64,000 bases of DNA. Source: Superficieibacter sp. 1612_C1 (GTDB taxonomy: Bacteria; Pseudomonadota; Gammaproteobacteria; Enterobacterales; Enterobacteriaceae). Position 1 is the stretch's first letter. Each line of letters opens with the position of its first letter. This document shows, in pieces, positions 47,218 to 56,240 of this stretch. The notes beneath the pieces are model-generated. The model ran no database searches. It was not told the origin of the DNA and saw only the letters and a program-made list of their open reading frames with translations. The stretch lies in contig NZ_JADGMI010000001.1 of NCBI RefSeq assembly GCF_015234305.1, positions 744,001 through 808,000 of the forward strand, read 5' to 3'. The translations under genes and the position numbers were made by a program.

Positions 47218-47580
47218 ATGCGACTTAGTTTGATGTTTATTCCGTTCAGTGTATTTACATTAAGTGGCTGTGTCGTAGCGGATATGGATTCATCCAACTA
47301 TGATTTTCCGCCATATATACAGACTTTCCAAAAACAGGGACAACTGGGGCATACTGACACGGTTCAACGTAAAAACGATCTCTATGCCTGCGGTTTAGAT
47401 CGCAATACCGATCCTGACAGCAAATTATGGCGTAGAAATGTCGCTCTGGAAGGCGAGACGATGGAGCAGGAGGATCGCCGAATTGCCAGTCTTGAGGCTT
47501 GTATGAAAAACAAAGGTTATGTTCTATTAGATCCGGGCAGATGTGGCCCGCTTAAAGCGCCAACCGGTATGTGCAATTAA
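47218..47580 (+). CDS. Lipoprotein, first of a tandem pair
   Basis: A 120-residue predicted lipoprotein with signal peptide and lipobox LSGC, giving a mature protein of about 100 residues. Four further cysteines are shared with its neighbour (including the C-terminal CGPLKAPTGMCN). I do not recognise the family. The ATG at 47218, ten bases after the exoprotein stop and preceded by GGGG, was chosen over an upstream ATG that overlaps the exoprotein gene and would spoil the signal peptide. Its position and low GC, like the exoprotein C-terminus, make an immunity or accessory role plausible. This is an inference. Confidence 0.8.
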   Translation: MRLSLMFIPFSVFTLSGCVVADMDSSNYDFPPYIQTFQKQGQLGHTDTVQRKNDLYACGLDRNTDPDSKLWRRNVALEGETMEQEDRRIASLEACMKNKGYVLLDPGRCGPLKAPTGMCN

Positions 47581-47963
47581 TGCCTTCTCAGCTTATAAAA
47601 AAATTGAGAGCACGTGTGTTAATCTTGCTCTTGCCGCTGGGATTGAATGGGTGCGTCGTGGGAGATATGGATTCATCAAATTATCGTTTTCCACCCTACG
47701 TGCAAACTTTTCAACAACGGGGACAAATGGGTCACACCGATCCTGTTCAGCGTAGAAACGATCTTCACGCTTGCGGCTTAGATCCGAAGATTAATCCTGA
47801 TACTGAACAATGGAGAAGAAACGTTTTAGTTGACGGTGAAACAATGGAAGAACATGACAAGCGGATCTATAAACTTGAAAGCTGTATGGATAATAAAGGA
47901 TACGCAATACTGGATCCGGGAAGCTGTGGCCCGCTTAAAGCGCCGACCGGCAAATGTAACTAA
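47580..47963 (+). CDS. Lipoprotein, second of a tandem pair
   Basis: A 127-residue predicted lipoprotein with lipobox LNGC and a mature part roughly 60-65% identical by eye to the preceding gene (DMDSSNY.FPPY.QTFQ, GETME, CGPLKAPTG.CN). It arises from an evident gene duplication. Its ATG shares a base with the stop of the first copy (TAATG), so translation is coupled. The signal peptide differs much more than the mature domain. Possible immunity or accessory protein of the secretion locus; function unknown. Confidence 0.8.
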   Translation: MPSQLIKKLRARVLILLLPLGLNGCVVGDMDSSNYRFPPYVQTFQQRGQMGHTDPVQRRNDLHACGLDPKINPDTEQWRRNVLVDGETMEEHDKRIYKLESCMDNKGYAILDPGSCGPLKAPTGKCN

Positions 47964-48019
47964 GCTGCCCAGCCGATAGTCTATACTTATCCTTCCAGAC
48001 GTATTCGAAGGAGAAAACC

Positions 48020-48097
48020 ATGCTGACTATCGAAAAAGACGATCCGCGCGAAGCCCCGGAATCCGGTGATAAAAAACCTACCCCTGAGAAGAAGTAA
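48020..48097 (+). CDS. Small acidic/lysine-rich protein (25 aa)
   Basis: ATG at 48020 opens a 25-codon frame ([19 protein letters not shown] then PTPEKK) with a strong GAAGGAG ribosome binding site seven bases upstream and an intrinsic terminator directly behind. The product is highly charged and has no membrane segment or signal. The combination of ribosome binding site, charge-rich composition and terminator suggests a real small gene. I cannot name it. Confidence 0.6.
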   Translation: MLTIEKDDPREAPESGDKKPTPEKK

Positions 48098-48105
48098 TCG
48101 CAACA

Positions 48106-48129
48106 GGTCGCTACGGCGGCCTTTTTTTT
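48106..48129 (+). terminator. Terminator after the small protein gene
   Basis: GGTCGC and GCGGCC pair around a four-base loop and are followed by eight T residues. Confidence 0.85.
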
Positions 48130-48188
48130 GCCCCGAATACGCGCAACGTCACAGAATCAATAACCCGAGCGCCGCGGGAGCGTGGGGT

Positions 48189-48206
48189 GTGTCATAAATC
48201 TGTCAC
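48189..48206 (+). promoter_or_regulatory. Pho box upstream of agp
   Basis: GTGTCATAAATCTGTCAC differs from the PhoB consensus (CTGTCATA-W-A-W-CTGTCAY) at only the first base. It consists of two 7-base direct repeats 11 bases apart, 35 bases before the agp ATG, with an AT-rich candidate -10 (GATTAA) in the expected place. Confidence 0.7.
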
Positions 48207-48240
48207 AATTAACGAACGATTAACCTCTGAGGGGCAAGGA

Positions 48241-49482
48241 ATGAAAAAAACACTACTTGCAGCGACCATTATGGGCTCGCTGGTCATGACCTGTGGCGTG
48301 CAGGCGCAAACCGCGCCGGACGGGTACAAGCTCCAGCAGGTGCTGATCATGAGCCGTCACAATCTGCGTGCCCCGCTCGCCAATAACGGTAGCGTGCTGG
48401 AACAGTCTACGCCGCAAAAATGGCCGGAGTGGGATGTGCCGGGCGGTCAGTTAACGACCAAGGGCGGCGTGCTTGAGGTGTATATGGGCCACTATATGCG
48501 CGAGTGGCTGGCGCAGCAGGGGATGGTGACCTCCGGCGAATGCCCGACTTCCGATGCGGTCTATGCCTATGCAAACAGCCTGCAACGCACCGTGGCGACC
48601 GCGCAATTCTTCATTACCGGCGCGTTTCCCGGCTGTGATGTCCCGGTCCATCACCAGGAAAAAATGGGCACTATGGACCCGACCTTTAACCCGGTGATCA
48701 CCGATAATTCGGAAGCCTTCAGCAAAACCGCCACCACCGCGATGGATAAAGAGCGTCAGCAGATGAAGCTGGCGGAAAGCTATCAGTTGCTGGAGAAAAT
48801 AGTCGATTATAAAGACTCGCCCTCCTGTAAAGAGAAGCAGACCTGCTCTTTGACGGAACCGAAAGACAGCTTCAGCGCGAAATATCAGGAAGAGCCGGGC
48901 GTCTCCGGGCCGCTGAAAGTCGGCAACTCGCTGGTGGACGCATTTACGCTGCAATACTACGAAGGTTTCCCGATGGACCAGGTGGCATGGGGCGAAATTA
49001 AAACTGACGAGCAGTGGCGCGTGCTCTCGCGTCTGAAAAACGGCTACCAGGACAGTCTGTTTACCTCGCCGGAAGTGGCCCGTAACGTCGCCGCGCCGCT
49101 GGTGAAATATATCGATAACGCGCTGGTCAAAGACGCGAATAAAACGCCAAAAATCACCCTGCTGGTCGGCCACGACTCTAACATCGGTTCGCTGTTAACC
49201 GCGCTGGATTTCAAACCTTACGAACTTCACGATCAGAACGAACGCACGCCGATTGGCGGGAAACTGGTGTTCCAGCGCTGGCATGATGAGAAGGGCAACC
49301 GTGATTTGATGAAGATTGAGTATGTGTATCAGAGCACGAAGCAGATCAGAAATGCCGATAAGCTAACCCTGGAAGCGCCGCCGCAGCGCGTTACCCTGGC
49401 GCTGAATGGCTGCCCGGTTGATGCAGAAGGCTTCTGCCCTATGGAGAAATTTAGCGAAGTGATGAACGAGGCGGTGAAATAA
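48241..49482 (+). CDS. agp: Periplasmic glucose-1-phosphatase
   Basis: A 413-residue histidine acid phosphatase, the same length as E. coli Agp, which releases glucose from glucose 1-phosphate in the periplasm and also has phytase activity. A signal peptide ends near residue 22 (GVQA). The catalytic RHNLR motif is at 39-43 and the proton-donor HD pair lies in GHDSN. The frame is open from 48187, but the ATG at 48241 follows GGGGCAAGGA and starts the signal peptide. It converges on yccJ. Confidence 0.95.
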   Translation: MKKTLLAATIMGSLVMTCGVQAQTAPDGYKLQQVLIMSRHNLRAPLANNGSVLEQSTPQKWPEWDVPGGQLTTKGGVLEVYMGHYMREWLAQQGMVTSGECPTSDAVYAYANSLQRTVATAQFFITGAFPGCDVPVHHQEKMGTMDPTFNPVITDNSEAFSKTATTAMDKERQQMKLAESYQLLEKIVDYKDSPSCKEKQTCSLTEPKDSFSAKYQEEPGVSGPLKVGNSLVDAFTLQYYEGFPMDQVAWGEIKTDEQWRVLSRLKNGYQDSLFTSPEVARNVAAPLVKYIDNALVKDANKTPKITLLVGHDSNIGSLLTALDFKPYELHDQNERTPIGGKLVFQRWHDEKGNRDLMKIEYVYQSTKQIRNADKLTLEAPPQRVTLALNGCPVDAEGFCPMEKFSEVMNEAVK

Positions 49483-49489
49483 CGCTTTT

Positions 49490-49513
49490 GCTCCCCTGTG
49501 GATGCAGGGGAGC
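49490..49513. terminator. Hairpin between agp and yccJ
   Basis: GCTCCCCTG and CAGGGGAGC form a perfect 9-bp stem with a six-base loop between two convergent genes. There is no long T-run on either side, so it may be a weak bidirectional terminator or a 3' stabiliser. Confidence 0.6.
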
Positions 49514-49520
49514 CTGTGTA

Positions 49521-49748
49521 TTACACGTTCTTCCGCTCAATCGTCTGTTCACCCCAGAACAGCGAATCTTTATCGGTTTTCTCAAAGGCGCGAATCAGCA
49601 CTTCGTCGTTGCCTTCCTCCCAGATTTTCTCGACCAGCGTTTCGTCATAATCGGCCAGCTCAAAGATGGCTTCGGCGATCTCTGGCGACGTATTGCGCAA
49701 ACTGGCCCATTCTCCAACGCGATGAGCTTTAGCTTCTTGAGTAGGCAT
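49521..49748 (-). CDS. yccJ: YccJ family protein
   Basis: A 75-residue acidic cytoplasmic protein nearly identical in length and sequence to E. coli YccJ ([42 protein letters not shown]). Its function is unknown. It follows wrbA by about 20 bases and is expected to be in the same RpoS-dependent transcription unit as in E. coli. Confidence 0.93.
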   Translation of the reverse strand: MPTQEAKAHRVGEWASLRNTSPEIAEAIFELADYDETLVEKIWEEGNDEVLIRAFEKTDKDSLFWGEQTIERKNV

Positions 49749-49768
49749 ACATATTCTCCTGTGAAAGA

Positions 49769-50365
49769 TTAGCCGTTGAGTTTTACTACCAGTCCTGCAA
49801 CGTACTCGCCCTGATAGCGAGCGATTGCCAGCTCCTCCTCGCTGGGCTGGCGGGAACCGTCGCCTCCTGCGATTGTGGTCGCGCCGTAAGGCGTGCCGCC
49901 GCGTACCTGCGAGATGTCAAAAAGTTCTGGGGCACCGTAGCCAATCGGCACGATGATCATCCCGTGATGAGCAAGCGTCGTCCAGGTTGAGGTGATGGTT
50001 TGTTCCTGCCCGCCGCCGGTGCCGGTTGAGCTAAACACGCTGGCGATTTTGCCGCGTAGGCTGCCGTTGGCCCATAAGCCGCCGGTCTGATCAAGAAAGG
50101 TACGCATCTGTCCGGTCATATTGCCGAAGCGGGTTGGCGTACCAAAGATGATGGCGTCGTAGTCCGCCAGTTCCTGTGGGGTGGCGACAGGCGCGCTCTG
50201 CTGCTTACCGCCGGATTTTTCAAACAGTTCAGCGGGCATGGTTTCCGGGACGCGTTTGAGTACGACGTCGGTGCCGGAGACTTTCTTTGCCCCTTCCACG
50301 ACAGCGTTCGCCATCGTTTCGATATGTCCATACATGGAATAATAGAGCACTAAAATTTTTGCCAT
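49769..50365 (-). CDS. wrbA: NAD(P)H:quinone oxidoreductase WrbA
   Basis: A 198-residue flavodoxin-like quinone oxidoreductase (type IV), the same length as E. coli WrbA. It binds FMN with the N-terminal phosphate loop ([12 protein letters not shown]) and carries the [15 protein letters not shown] and [16 protein letters not shown] loops. It reduces quinones by two electrons and is a stationary-phase, oxidative-stress protein. It is upstream of yccJ on the same strand. Confidence 0.96.
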   Translation of the reverse strand: MAKILVLYYSMYGHIETMANAVVEGAKKVSGTDVVLKRVPETMPAELFEKSGGKQQSAPVATPQELADYDAIIFGTPTRFGNMTGQMRTFLDQTGGLWANGSLRGKIASVFSSTGTGGGQEQTITSTWTTLAHHGMIIVPIGYGAPELFDISQVRGGTPYGATTIAGGDGSRQPSEEELAIARYQGEYVAGLVVKLNG

Positions 50366-50758
50366 TTCTTTCGCTCCTCAATACGGCCGTTATGTTTAAA
50401 CGCACTCCCTTAACTCTATGTCGAGATGCTAAAAGTGCAAATTTACCGCCTTATGGATTGATTTTTGTACAGAAAAGAGGCTAACAGGGGTGAAGAGGGG
50501 AGGCGTAGCAAAATGAAACATTTTCCGCGGCGCTATTTTTTCAAAACATAATAAACGCTTATGTTTGCGCGCAGGAAAAACGGTCATTTTTAGCGCCGAT
50601 CCTGTTGCAGAATATTAATATCCGCTGGCTAACAAACCTCATTCCACTATGCTTAATCTCACGCGGCGCAGTTAAAGATTCTTGTAGTTTGCCGTGAGGT
50701 GAAAGAATACTCTTTTACTGAATGCAGTATGATGTCTAATCAATAATGGAGGTCAGTA
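50366..50758. other. Intergenic region between divergent wrbA and ymdF
   Basis: About 390 AT-rich bases that must hold the divergent promoters of two stationary-phase genes. AATGGAGG just before ymdF is its ribosome binding site. I see no other gene or RNA. Confidence 0.5.
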
Positions 50759-50935
50759 ATGACAACCCATCGTGGTGGTTCCGGTAACTTCGCAGAAGAC
50801 CGAGACAGAGCATCAGAAGCAGGCCGTAAAGGTGGTCAGCAGAGCGGCGGGAATTTTAAGAACGATCCCCAGCGCGCCTCTGAAGCTGGCAAAAAAGGGG
50901 GTAAAAGCAGTCATGGCGGCGGTCGTAGTAGCTAG
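50759..50935 (+). CDS. ymdF: Stress-induced protein YmdF (KGG repeat)
   Basis: A 58-residue Gly/Lys-rich protein with two KGG-type repeats (NFAEDRDRASEAGRKGGQQSG and NFKNDPQRASEAGKKGG). It belongs to the YciG/YmdF/con-10 family linked to general stress and, for YciG, to motility. In E. coli it also lies beyond wrbA. It begins at an ATG preceded by GGAGGTC. The rut genes that follow in E. coli are absent; a tandem repeat follows instead. Confidence 0.9.
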   Translation: MTTHRGGSGNFAEDRDRASEAGRKGGQQSGGNFKNDPQRASEAGKKGGKSSHGGGRSS

Positions 50936-50949
50936 CTGACTGTTTTTCA

Positions 50950-51241
50950 GAAGTGGTAGTAAGTGACTGAAGTAGCAGTAAGTTGAAATGAAGTAAGTAA
51001 CTGAAGTTGAAGTACTGAAGTTGAAGTACTGAAGTTGAAGTACTGAAGTAAGTAGTTCATGTAAGAAACTGAAGTTGAAGTACTGAAGTAAGTAGTTGAA
51101 GTTAGTAACTGAAGTTGAAGTGCTGAAGTAAGCAGTTGAAGTTAGTAACTGAAGTAAGTAGTTCAAGTAAGTAACTGAAGTTGAAGTACTGAAGTAAGTA
51201 GTTCGAGTAAGTAATTGAAGTTGAAGTAAGTAACTGAAGTC
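50950..51241. repeat. Minisatellite with 14-bp and 40-bp periodicity
   Basis: An imperfect tandem array built from ACTGAAGTTGAAGT (14 bp). After three 14-mers (from 51000) it settles into 40-bp units at 51028-51067, 51068-51107, 51108-51147 and 51174-51213, with a 26-bp shortened unit at 51148-51173. Each full unit is the 14-mer, then ACTGAAGTAAGTAGTT, then a variable ten bases. The strand shown is strongly purine-rich. Forty is not a multiple of three and the plus strand is full of stops, so it is not coding. Confidence 0.9.
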
Positions 51242-51250
51242 ACTCCCCCA

Positions 51251-51280
51251 GCCGCCGGGTTCGCGCCCGGCGGCATTTTA
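51251..51280 (+). terminator. Terminator beyond the minisatellite
   Basis: GCCGCCGGG and CCCGGCGGC form a 9-bp stem with loop TTCGCG, followed by ATTTTAATTT. It would end the ymdF transcript, which means the repeat tract is probably transcribed as a long 3' untranslated region. Confidence 0.8.
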
Positions 51281-51306
51281 ATTTCTGCGCTCCAGAAAAG
51301 GGTAAG

Positions 51307-51702
51307 TCAGTTTGCAGGCGGCAGCGGACAGCTTAAATCGCCTTCTTCACACTGCAACATCGACCCCAGCCAGGCGTTACGCTCTTCCGTTTTTTCCGTC
51401 AGACACTGGTTATGGATCAGCGGTTGCACGCTGCCGCCTTCGGTGCCAGAGGCAATCAGCTCACAGTCGGCGTCGCGTAAGGCAATCCATTTTTGCTGCG
51501 CTTTCTTCAACAACTCTTTTTGCGGTGCCTGGGCGCGGTTTAGCGCGGTAGTCCACGTCTCGTTCAGCTTTTTGTCTGCCGCCTGGTACTGTTCGGCGCT
51601 GCACTGGTTCATCTCCAGCTGCGTCGAGGCGTTGTCGCAGTTATCGGCAAAAGCCGGAATGCTGACCAGCAGGCTGGTCATCAGTAACGTCATTCGCTTC
51701 AT
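51307..51702 (-). CDS. LprI-like periplasmic protein (DUF1311)
   Basis: A 131-residue protein with a signal peptide (MKRMTLLMTSLLVSIPAFA) and a DUF1311 domain. The family pattern is CDNASTQLEMNQCSAEQYQAADKKLNETW followed by QQKWIALRDADCEL, with paired cysteines. The domain is named after a mycobacterial lysozyme inhibitor, but inhibition has not been shown for most members. It is transcribed alone, with a REP-type repeat upstream separating it from putA. Confidence 0.82.
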   Translation of the reverse strand: MKRMTLLMTSLLVSIPAFADNCDNASTQLEMNQCSAEQYQAADKKLNETWTTALNRAQAPQKELLKKAQQKWIALRDADCELIASGTEGGSVQPLIHNQCLTEKTEERNAWLGSMLQCEEGDLSCPLPPAN

Positions 51703-51721
51703 TATGGACCTCGAATATCTG

Positions 51722-51845
51722 TGCCGTTTTGCCGGGAGGCGGTTTTGCCTTACCCGGCCTGGGAATTTTTGGCTGTACCATTTTTCCAGACCCGTGCAAG
51801 CGGAGCGCCGCCGGGCATCATTCCACGGTATAACGTTTGTCAGCA
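51722..51845. repeat. REP/BIME-type repeat, copy 1
   Basis: Two inverted REP-like units (GCCGGGAGGCGGTTTTGCCT and, opposed, GCAAGCGGAGCGCCGCCGG) about 40 bases apart. The right unit continues into CATTCCACGGTATAACGTTT-like sequence that recurs at 62710-62760, so the repeat is longer than a classical REP. Confidence 0.75.
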
Positions 51846-51889
51846 GTCTGAGGCTCCTGTAGCAGGAGCCTTTACAGAGTAACGAGTGT

Positions 51890-54800
51890 TTAACCGATTG
51901 TCATCAGGCTGGCGTTGCCGCCTGCGGCAGCGGTGTTAATACTCAGCGAGCGCTCAAGGTAGAGACGCTCCAGCGGCAGATCCGTCTCGCCGCGGGCAAA
52001 GCCGAGCACCGGAACGATCGCGCCCTCGCGTTCGGCGATATCGCTGCACAGCTCGCGGAGTTTATCGGAATCGCCGTGGAAAATAACCGCATCGAATGCC
52101 TCCGCGGTTAGCGCCTGGACGTTAATGAACCCGATACGCGCCTGTACCCCGGCTGGCAACGACTGCCAGAGGTCGCGATGCAGCGTTCCCTCCGGCCACA
52201 GGACGCGTCCGCCCGTCGCCAGGACTGCCGCCAGCTGGGTCAGCGCATCGTCCTCATTATCCGCAAGACATACTACCGTTTCACGCGGCATCAGCGTCCA
52301 GCTATTACGCTCCCCGGTAGGACCGGGCAGCAGACGCTGCGTGCCGGTCTGCGCCTGTTCGCCAAAACGCTGGCACAACGTCTGTAGCGCAGGACGGTCC
52401 GCGGCCCACGACGTTAACGCCGTCAGCGGCTGCGTCAGTAAGTTCTTCAGCTGTGTATCTGCCGGGCGTTCACCATCCTGACGGGTGAGGGTGATAGCTG
52501 GCGCATTCTGCGGACGGCTTGCCAGCAGACGGTAGAGATAAAGCGGGCCACCGGCTTTCGGTCCGGTACCGGATAACCCTTCACCGCCGAACGGTTGTAC
52601 CCCAACCACTGCGCCCACCATATTGCGGTTGACGTACAGATTGCCGACCTTCGCTGTGCCGGTCACCTGAGCGATGGTCTCATCAATACGCGTGTGGACA
52701 CCCAGCGTCAGGCCATAGCCTGCGGCGTTGATCTGCTCAAGCAGCTGCGGTAGCTCACGGCGAGAGTAGCGCACCACATGCAGGACCGGGCCAAAGATCT
52801 CTTTTTTGATCTCATCCACGCTCTCCAGCTCAATAAGCGTCGGCGGAATAAAGGTGCCGCTTCGCCACTCGCGGCTGTCATCACCCACCTCGCGTGCGGC
52901 CTGGAATACGGTGCGTCCTTTCGCGCGCATTTCCTGAATATGGCGTTCAATATTCGCCTTCGCGTCGGCATCAATAACCGGGCCGATATCGGTGCTGAGG
53001 CGTCCCGGATTCCCCATCCGGCACTCGGCCATCGCGCCGCGCAGCATGGTTAACGTATGATCGGCGGCGTCTTCCTGTATACACAGCACGCGCAGCGCCG
53101 AGCAGCGCTGCCCGGCGCTGTCAAAGGCCGAGGCCAGCACGTCGACGACCACCTGTTCCGTCAGTGCCGAAGAGTCAACGATCATCGCATTGAGCCCACC
53201 CGTTTCCGCGATGAGCGGGGTTGGACGACCCTGCGCGTCCAGACGTGTGGCAACGCTACGCTGCAACAGGCTGGCGACGTCCGTGGAGCCGGTAAACATC
53301 ACCCCGCGTACGCGTTCATCAGCGGTGAGTTTTGCCCCCACCGTCTCTCCACGTCCCGGCAGCAGCTGAATAACGCCGGGCGGGACGCCCGCTTCCAGCA
53401 GGATCGCCACACCCTGAGCAGCGATGAGCGGCGTCTGCTCGGCCGGTTTGGCCAGTACGCTGTTGCCCGCCGCCAGCGCCGCCGCTATCTGCCCGGTGAA
53501 GATCGCCAGCGGGAAGTTCCACGGGCTGATACAGACCACGGGACCCAGCGGGCGATGTGTTTCGTTATCAAAATCATCGCGCACTTGAGCGGCATAGTAG
53601 TGCAGGAAATCTACGGCTTCGCGCACTTCCGCAATCGCATTACTGAAGGTTTTCCCGGCTTCACGCACCAGAATGCCAATCAGCGTTTGCATCCGGTCTT
53701 CCATCAGCACGGCAGCCCGTTGCAGGATCGCCGCACGCTCCTGCGGCGGTGTGGCGAACCAGATGGGCCCCTGGTTAACCGCACTGACCAGCGCCCGATC
53801 GACCTCTGCCTCGCTGGCTTCGCGGACAAAGCCGACGATATCTCCCGGTTCAGCAGGGTTGACCAGCGGCGTCATTTCACCTTCTTCTGTGGCCTCAGCC
53901 AGCACTGGCAGCGCCAGCCATTTTTGCGCCGCGCTATTCAACAGCGCTGAGGAGAGCGACGCCAGGCGGTGCTCGTTCGCCAGATCCAGCCCGGCGGAGT
54001 TAAGCCGTCCCGCGCCGTACAGATCGCGCGGCAGCGGGATTTTCGGGTGCGGCAGGCCGATTTCACCCTCTTTAACCGCCAGCTGCTCGACTGCGGTTAC
54101 CGGGTTCGCCACCAGTTCGTCGAGCGGCAGGGTGCCGTCGGCGATGCGGTTGACGAAAGAGGTGTTGGCACCGTTTTCCAGCAGGCGACGGACCAGATAG
54201 GCCAGCAGCGTTTCATGCGTGCCCACCGGCGCATAAATGCGGCACGGACGGTTCAGTTTGCCGTCGGCGACTTTCCCGACCACCTGCTCGTACAGCGGTT
54301 CGCCCATTCCGTGCAGGCACTGGAATTCATATTGCCCCGGATAGTAGTTTTGCCCGGCAAGATGATAAATCGCCGCCAGCGTATGCGCGTTGTGGGTAGC
54401 GAACTGCGGGTAAATAAGATTGGGCACCGCCAGCAGTTTTTTGGCGCAGGCAAGGTAGGAGACATCGGTATAAACCTTGCGGGTATAAACGGGATACCCC
54501 TCCAGCCCCTCCATCTGTGCACGTTTGATTTCGCTGTCCCAGTACGCGCCTTTTACCAGACGGATCATCAGCCGGCGGCGGCTACGGGTCGCCAGGTCAA
54601 TCAGGTAATCAATGACGAACGGGCAGCGCTTCATATACGCCTGAATCACGAATCCAATGCCGTGCCAGCCCTCCAGCTCCGGCTCGAAACAGAGTTTTTC
54701 CAGCAGGTCGAGGGAGATTTCCAGACGATCCGCCTCTTCGGCATCGATATTGATGCCGATATCGTACTGGCGGGCCAGCAGCGTCAGCGACTTCAGTCGT

Positions 54801-55849
54801 GGATACAGTTCCTCCTGCACCCGATCATACTGGGCGCGGCTGTAACGAGGGTGCAGCGCGGAGAGCTTGATGGAGATCCCTGGTCCTTCATAGATGCCGC
54901 GCCCGTTAGAGGCTTTGCCGATGGCGTGGATCGCCTGCTGGTAAGAGACCATATAAGCTTCAGCATCCGCCGCGGTCAGTGCCGCTTCGCCCAGCATATC
55001 GTAGGAGTAGCGGAAGCCTTTTTCCTCAAGCTTGCGGGCGTTGGCCAGCGCGGCGGAGATGGTTTCGCCCGTCACAAACTGCTCGCCCATCAGACGCATC
55101 GCCATATCCACGCCTTTACGGATCAGCGGCTCGCCGCTTTTGCCGATGATGCGGTTAAGCGAGTGCGAAAGGTGAGATTCGTTATGGGTCGAGACCAGCC
55201 GGCCGGTAAATAACAGCCCCCAGGTGGCGGCGTTAACAAACAGCGACGGGCTGCGGCCAATGTGCGACTGCCAGTTGCCATTGCTGATTTTATCGCGGAT
55301 CAGCGCGTCGCGCGTGGCTTTATCCGGAATACGGAGCAGCGCCTCGGCGAGACACATCAGCGCCACGCCTTCCTGTGAAGAGAGGGAAAATTCCTGGAGC
55401 AGACTTTGCACCATCCCGGCGCGGCCGCTGGCATTTTTTTGCTGACGCAGCGATTGCGCCAGTTGGTATGCCAGCTTGTGCGACTGCTCATCAATCGTCT
55501 GCGGCAGACGCGCCTGCTCCAGCAGCATCGGGACGGCGTCGGTCTCGGGCCGGCGATAGGCGGCGGTAATGGCGGCGCGGTTTACCGACTGCGGCAGGAT
55601 CTGCTCGGCAAAATCGAGAAAAGGCTGGTGGATCTCTTCAACCGGCGCGACGTTATCCTCGTGTTCAGCGGCATGGCTGAGCAGGGCAGGGATCTCGGCA
55701 ACGGGCTCGTTGCTTTCCAGCCGCTCCAGATAGTTAAAAATCGCCTGCTTGATCAGCCAGTGCGGTGTGCGATCGATACGATTTGCCGCCGCTTTAATCC
55801 GCTCGCGCGTGGCGTCGTCAAGTTTGACCCCCATGGTGGTCGTCCCCAT
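51890..55849 (-). CDS. putA: Trifunctional proline catabolism protein PutA
   Basis: A 1,319-residue protein (E. coli 1,320). An N-terminal ribbon-helix-helix DNA-binding domain (residues 1-47) represses put genes. The proline dehydrogenase FAD domain spans about 260-610. The L-glutamate-gamma-semialdehyde dehydrogenase domain (about 650-1,130) has catalytic Cys916 in [10 protein letters not shown]-terminal domain completes the substrate channel. Together they oxidise proline to glutamate at the inner membrane. The gene is divergent from putP, with PutA binding sites in between. Confidence 0.97.
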   Translation of the reverse strand: MGTTTMGVKLDDATRERIKAAANRIDRTPHWLIKQAIFNYLERLESNEPVAEIPALLSHAAEHEDNVAPVEEIHQPFLDFAEQILPQSVNRAAITAAYRRPETDAVPMLLEQARLPQTIDEQSHKLAYQLAQSLRQQKNASGRAGMVQSLLQEFSLSSQEGVALMCLAEALLRIPDKATRDALIRDKISNGNWQSHIGRSPSLFVNAATWGLLFTGRLVSTHNESHLSHSLNRIIGKSGEPLIRKGVDMAMRLMGEQFVTGETISAALANARKLEEKGFRYSYDMLGEAALTAADAEAYMVSYQQAIHAIGKASNGRGIYEGPGISIKLSALHPRYSRAQYDRVQEELYPRLKSLTLLARQYDIGINIDAEEADRLEISLDLLEKLCFEPELEGWHGIGFVIQAYMKRCPFVIDYLIDLATRSRRRLMIRLVKGAYWDSEIKRAQMEGLEGYPVYTRKVYTDVSYLACAKKLLAVPNLIYPQFATHNAHTLAAIYHLAGQNYYPGQYEFQCLHGMGEPLYEQVVGKVADGKLNRPCRIYAPVGTHETLLAYLVRRLLENGANTSFVNRIADGTLPLDELVANPVTAVEQLAVKEGEIGLPHPKIPLPRDLYGAGRLNSAGLDLANEHRLASLSSALLNSAAQKWLALPVLAEATEEGEMTPLVNPAEPGDIVGFVREASEAEVDRALVSAVNQGPIWFATPPQERAAILQRAAVLMEDRMQTLIGILVREAGKTFSNAIAEVREAVDFLHYYAAQVRDDFDNETHRPLGPVVCISPWNFPLAIFTGQIAAALAAGNSVLAKPAEQTPLIAAQGVAILLEAGVPPGVIQLLPGRGETVGAKLTADERVRGVMFTGSTDVASLLQRSVATRLDAQGRPTPLIAETGGLNAMIVDSSALTEQVVVDVLASAFDSAGQRCSALRVLCIQEDAADHTLTMLRGAMAECRMGNPGRLSTDIGPVIDADAKANIERHIQEMRAKGRTVFQAAREVGDDSREWRSGTFIPPTLIELESVDEIKKEIFGPVLHVVRYSRRELPQLLEQINAAGYGLTLGVHTRIDETIAQVTGTAKVGNLYVNRNMVGAVVGVQPFGGEGLSGTGPKAGGPLYLYRLLASRPQNAPAITLTRQDGERPADTQLKNLLTQPLTALTSWAADRPALQTLCQRFGEQAQTGTQRLLPGPTGERNSWTLMPRETVVCLADNEDDALTQLAAVLATGGRVLWPEGTLHRDLWQSLPAGVQARIGFINVQALTAEAFDAVIFHGDSDKLRELCSDIAEREGAIVPVLGFARGETDLPLERLYLERSLSINTAAAGGNASLMTIG

Positions 55850-56240
55850 GCCTTACTCCTGTTGTTCTGTACGTTATGGCAAAAGACTATCGGGCATGTT
55901 GCAACTTTGTGCAACCTTGTTAAATGTGACGGCGGTAGCAAGGCTGAAAATAGGGTGAATGTTAATTAAAAGTTACTACCATTGCCGACGCCGGGAAGAT
56001 CGTTGGCTGTGGTTTTATGCGTTGGTTAACACTTTCTTCGGGTGCAACCCGTAAAAACGTGAGCGAGTGCAACCTAAAGGAAAATCATATTTGTACTTAA
56101 CAAAAAATGATGTGAATGCTGTGTTAAACCATTTGTGAATAGCAAAAGGTTACGGCAGGATACGGTCGCCTGATGATGACAGCATATTGCCACCCCGTTC
56201 CGGTGGCGCAATAACAGATAAAACACTCTGGAGATGGTTA
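55850..56240. promoter_or_regulatory. put control region with PutA sites
   Basis: The 390 bases between putA and putP contain four copies of the PutA recognition core GTTGCA or its complement: 55898-55905 (palindromic GTTGCAAC), 55910-55915, 56043-56048 and 56068-56073. This fits autorepression of putA and control of putP when proline is absent. Confidence 0.75.

Noticed and set aside
50813-51166. 117-codon minus-strand frame rich in Ser, Thr, Leu and Phe
   Set aside because: It is the reverse reading of the ymdF gene and the minisatellite; the repetitive composition follows from the repeat and there is no ribosome binding site.
50950-51241. Possible CRISPR array
   Set aside because: The repeats are contiguous and purine-rich, without unique spacers of constant length, and no cas genes are nearby.
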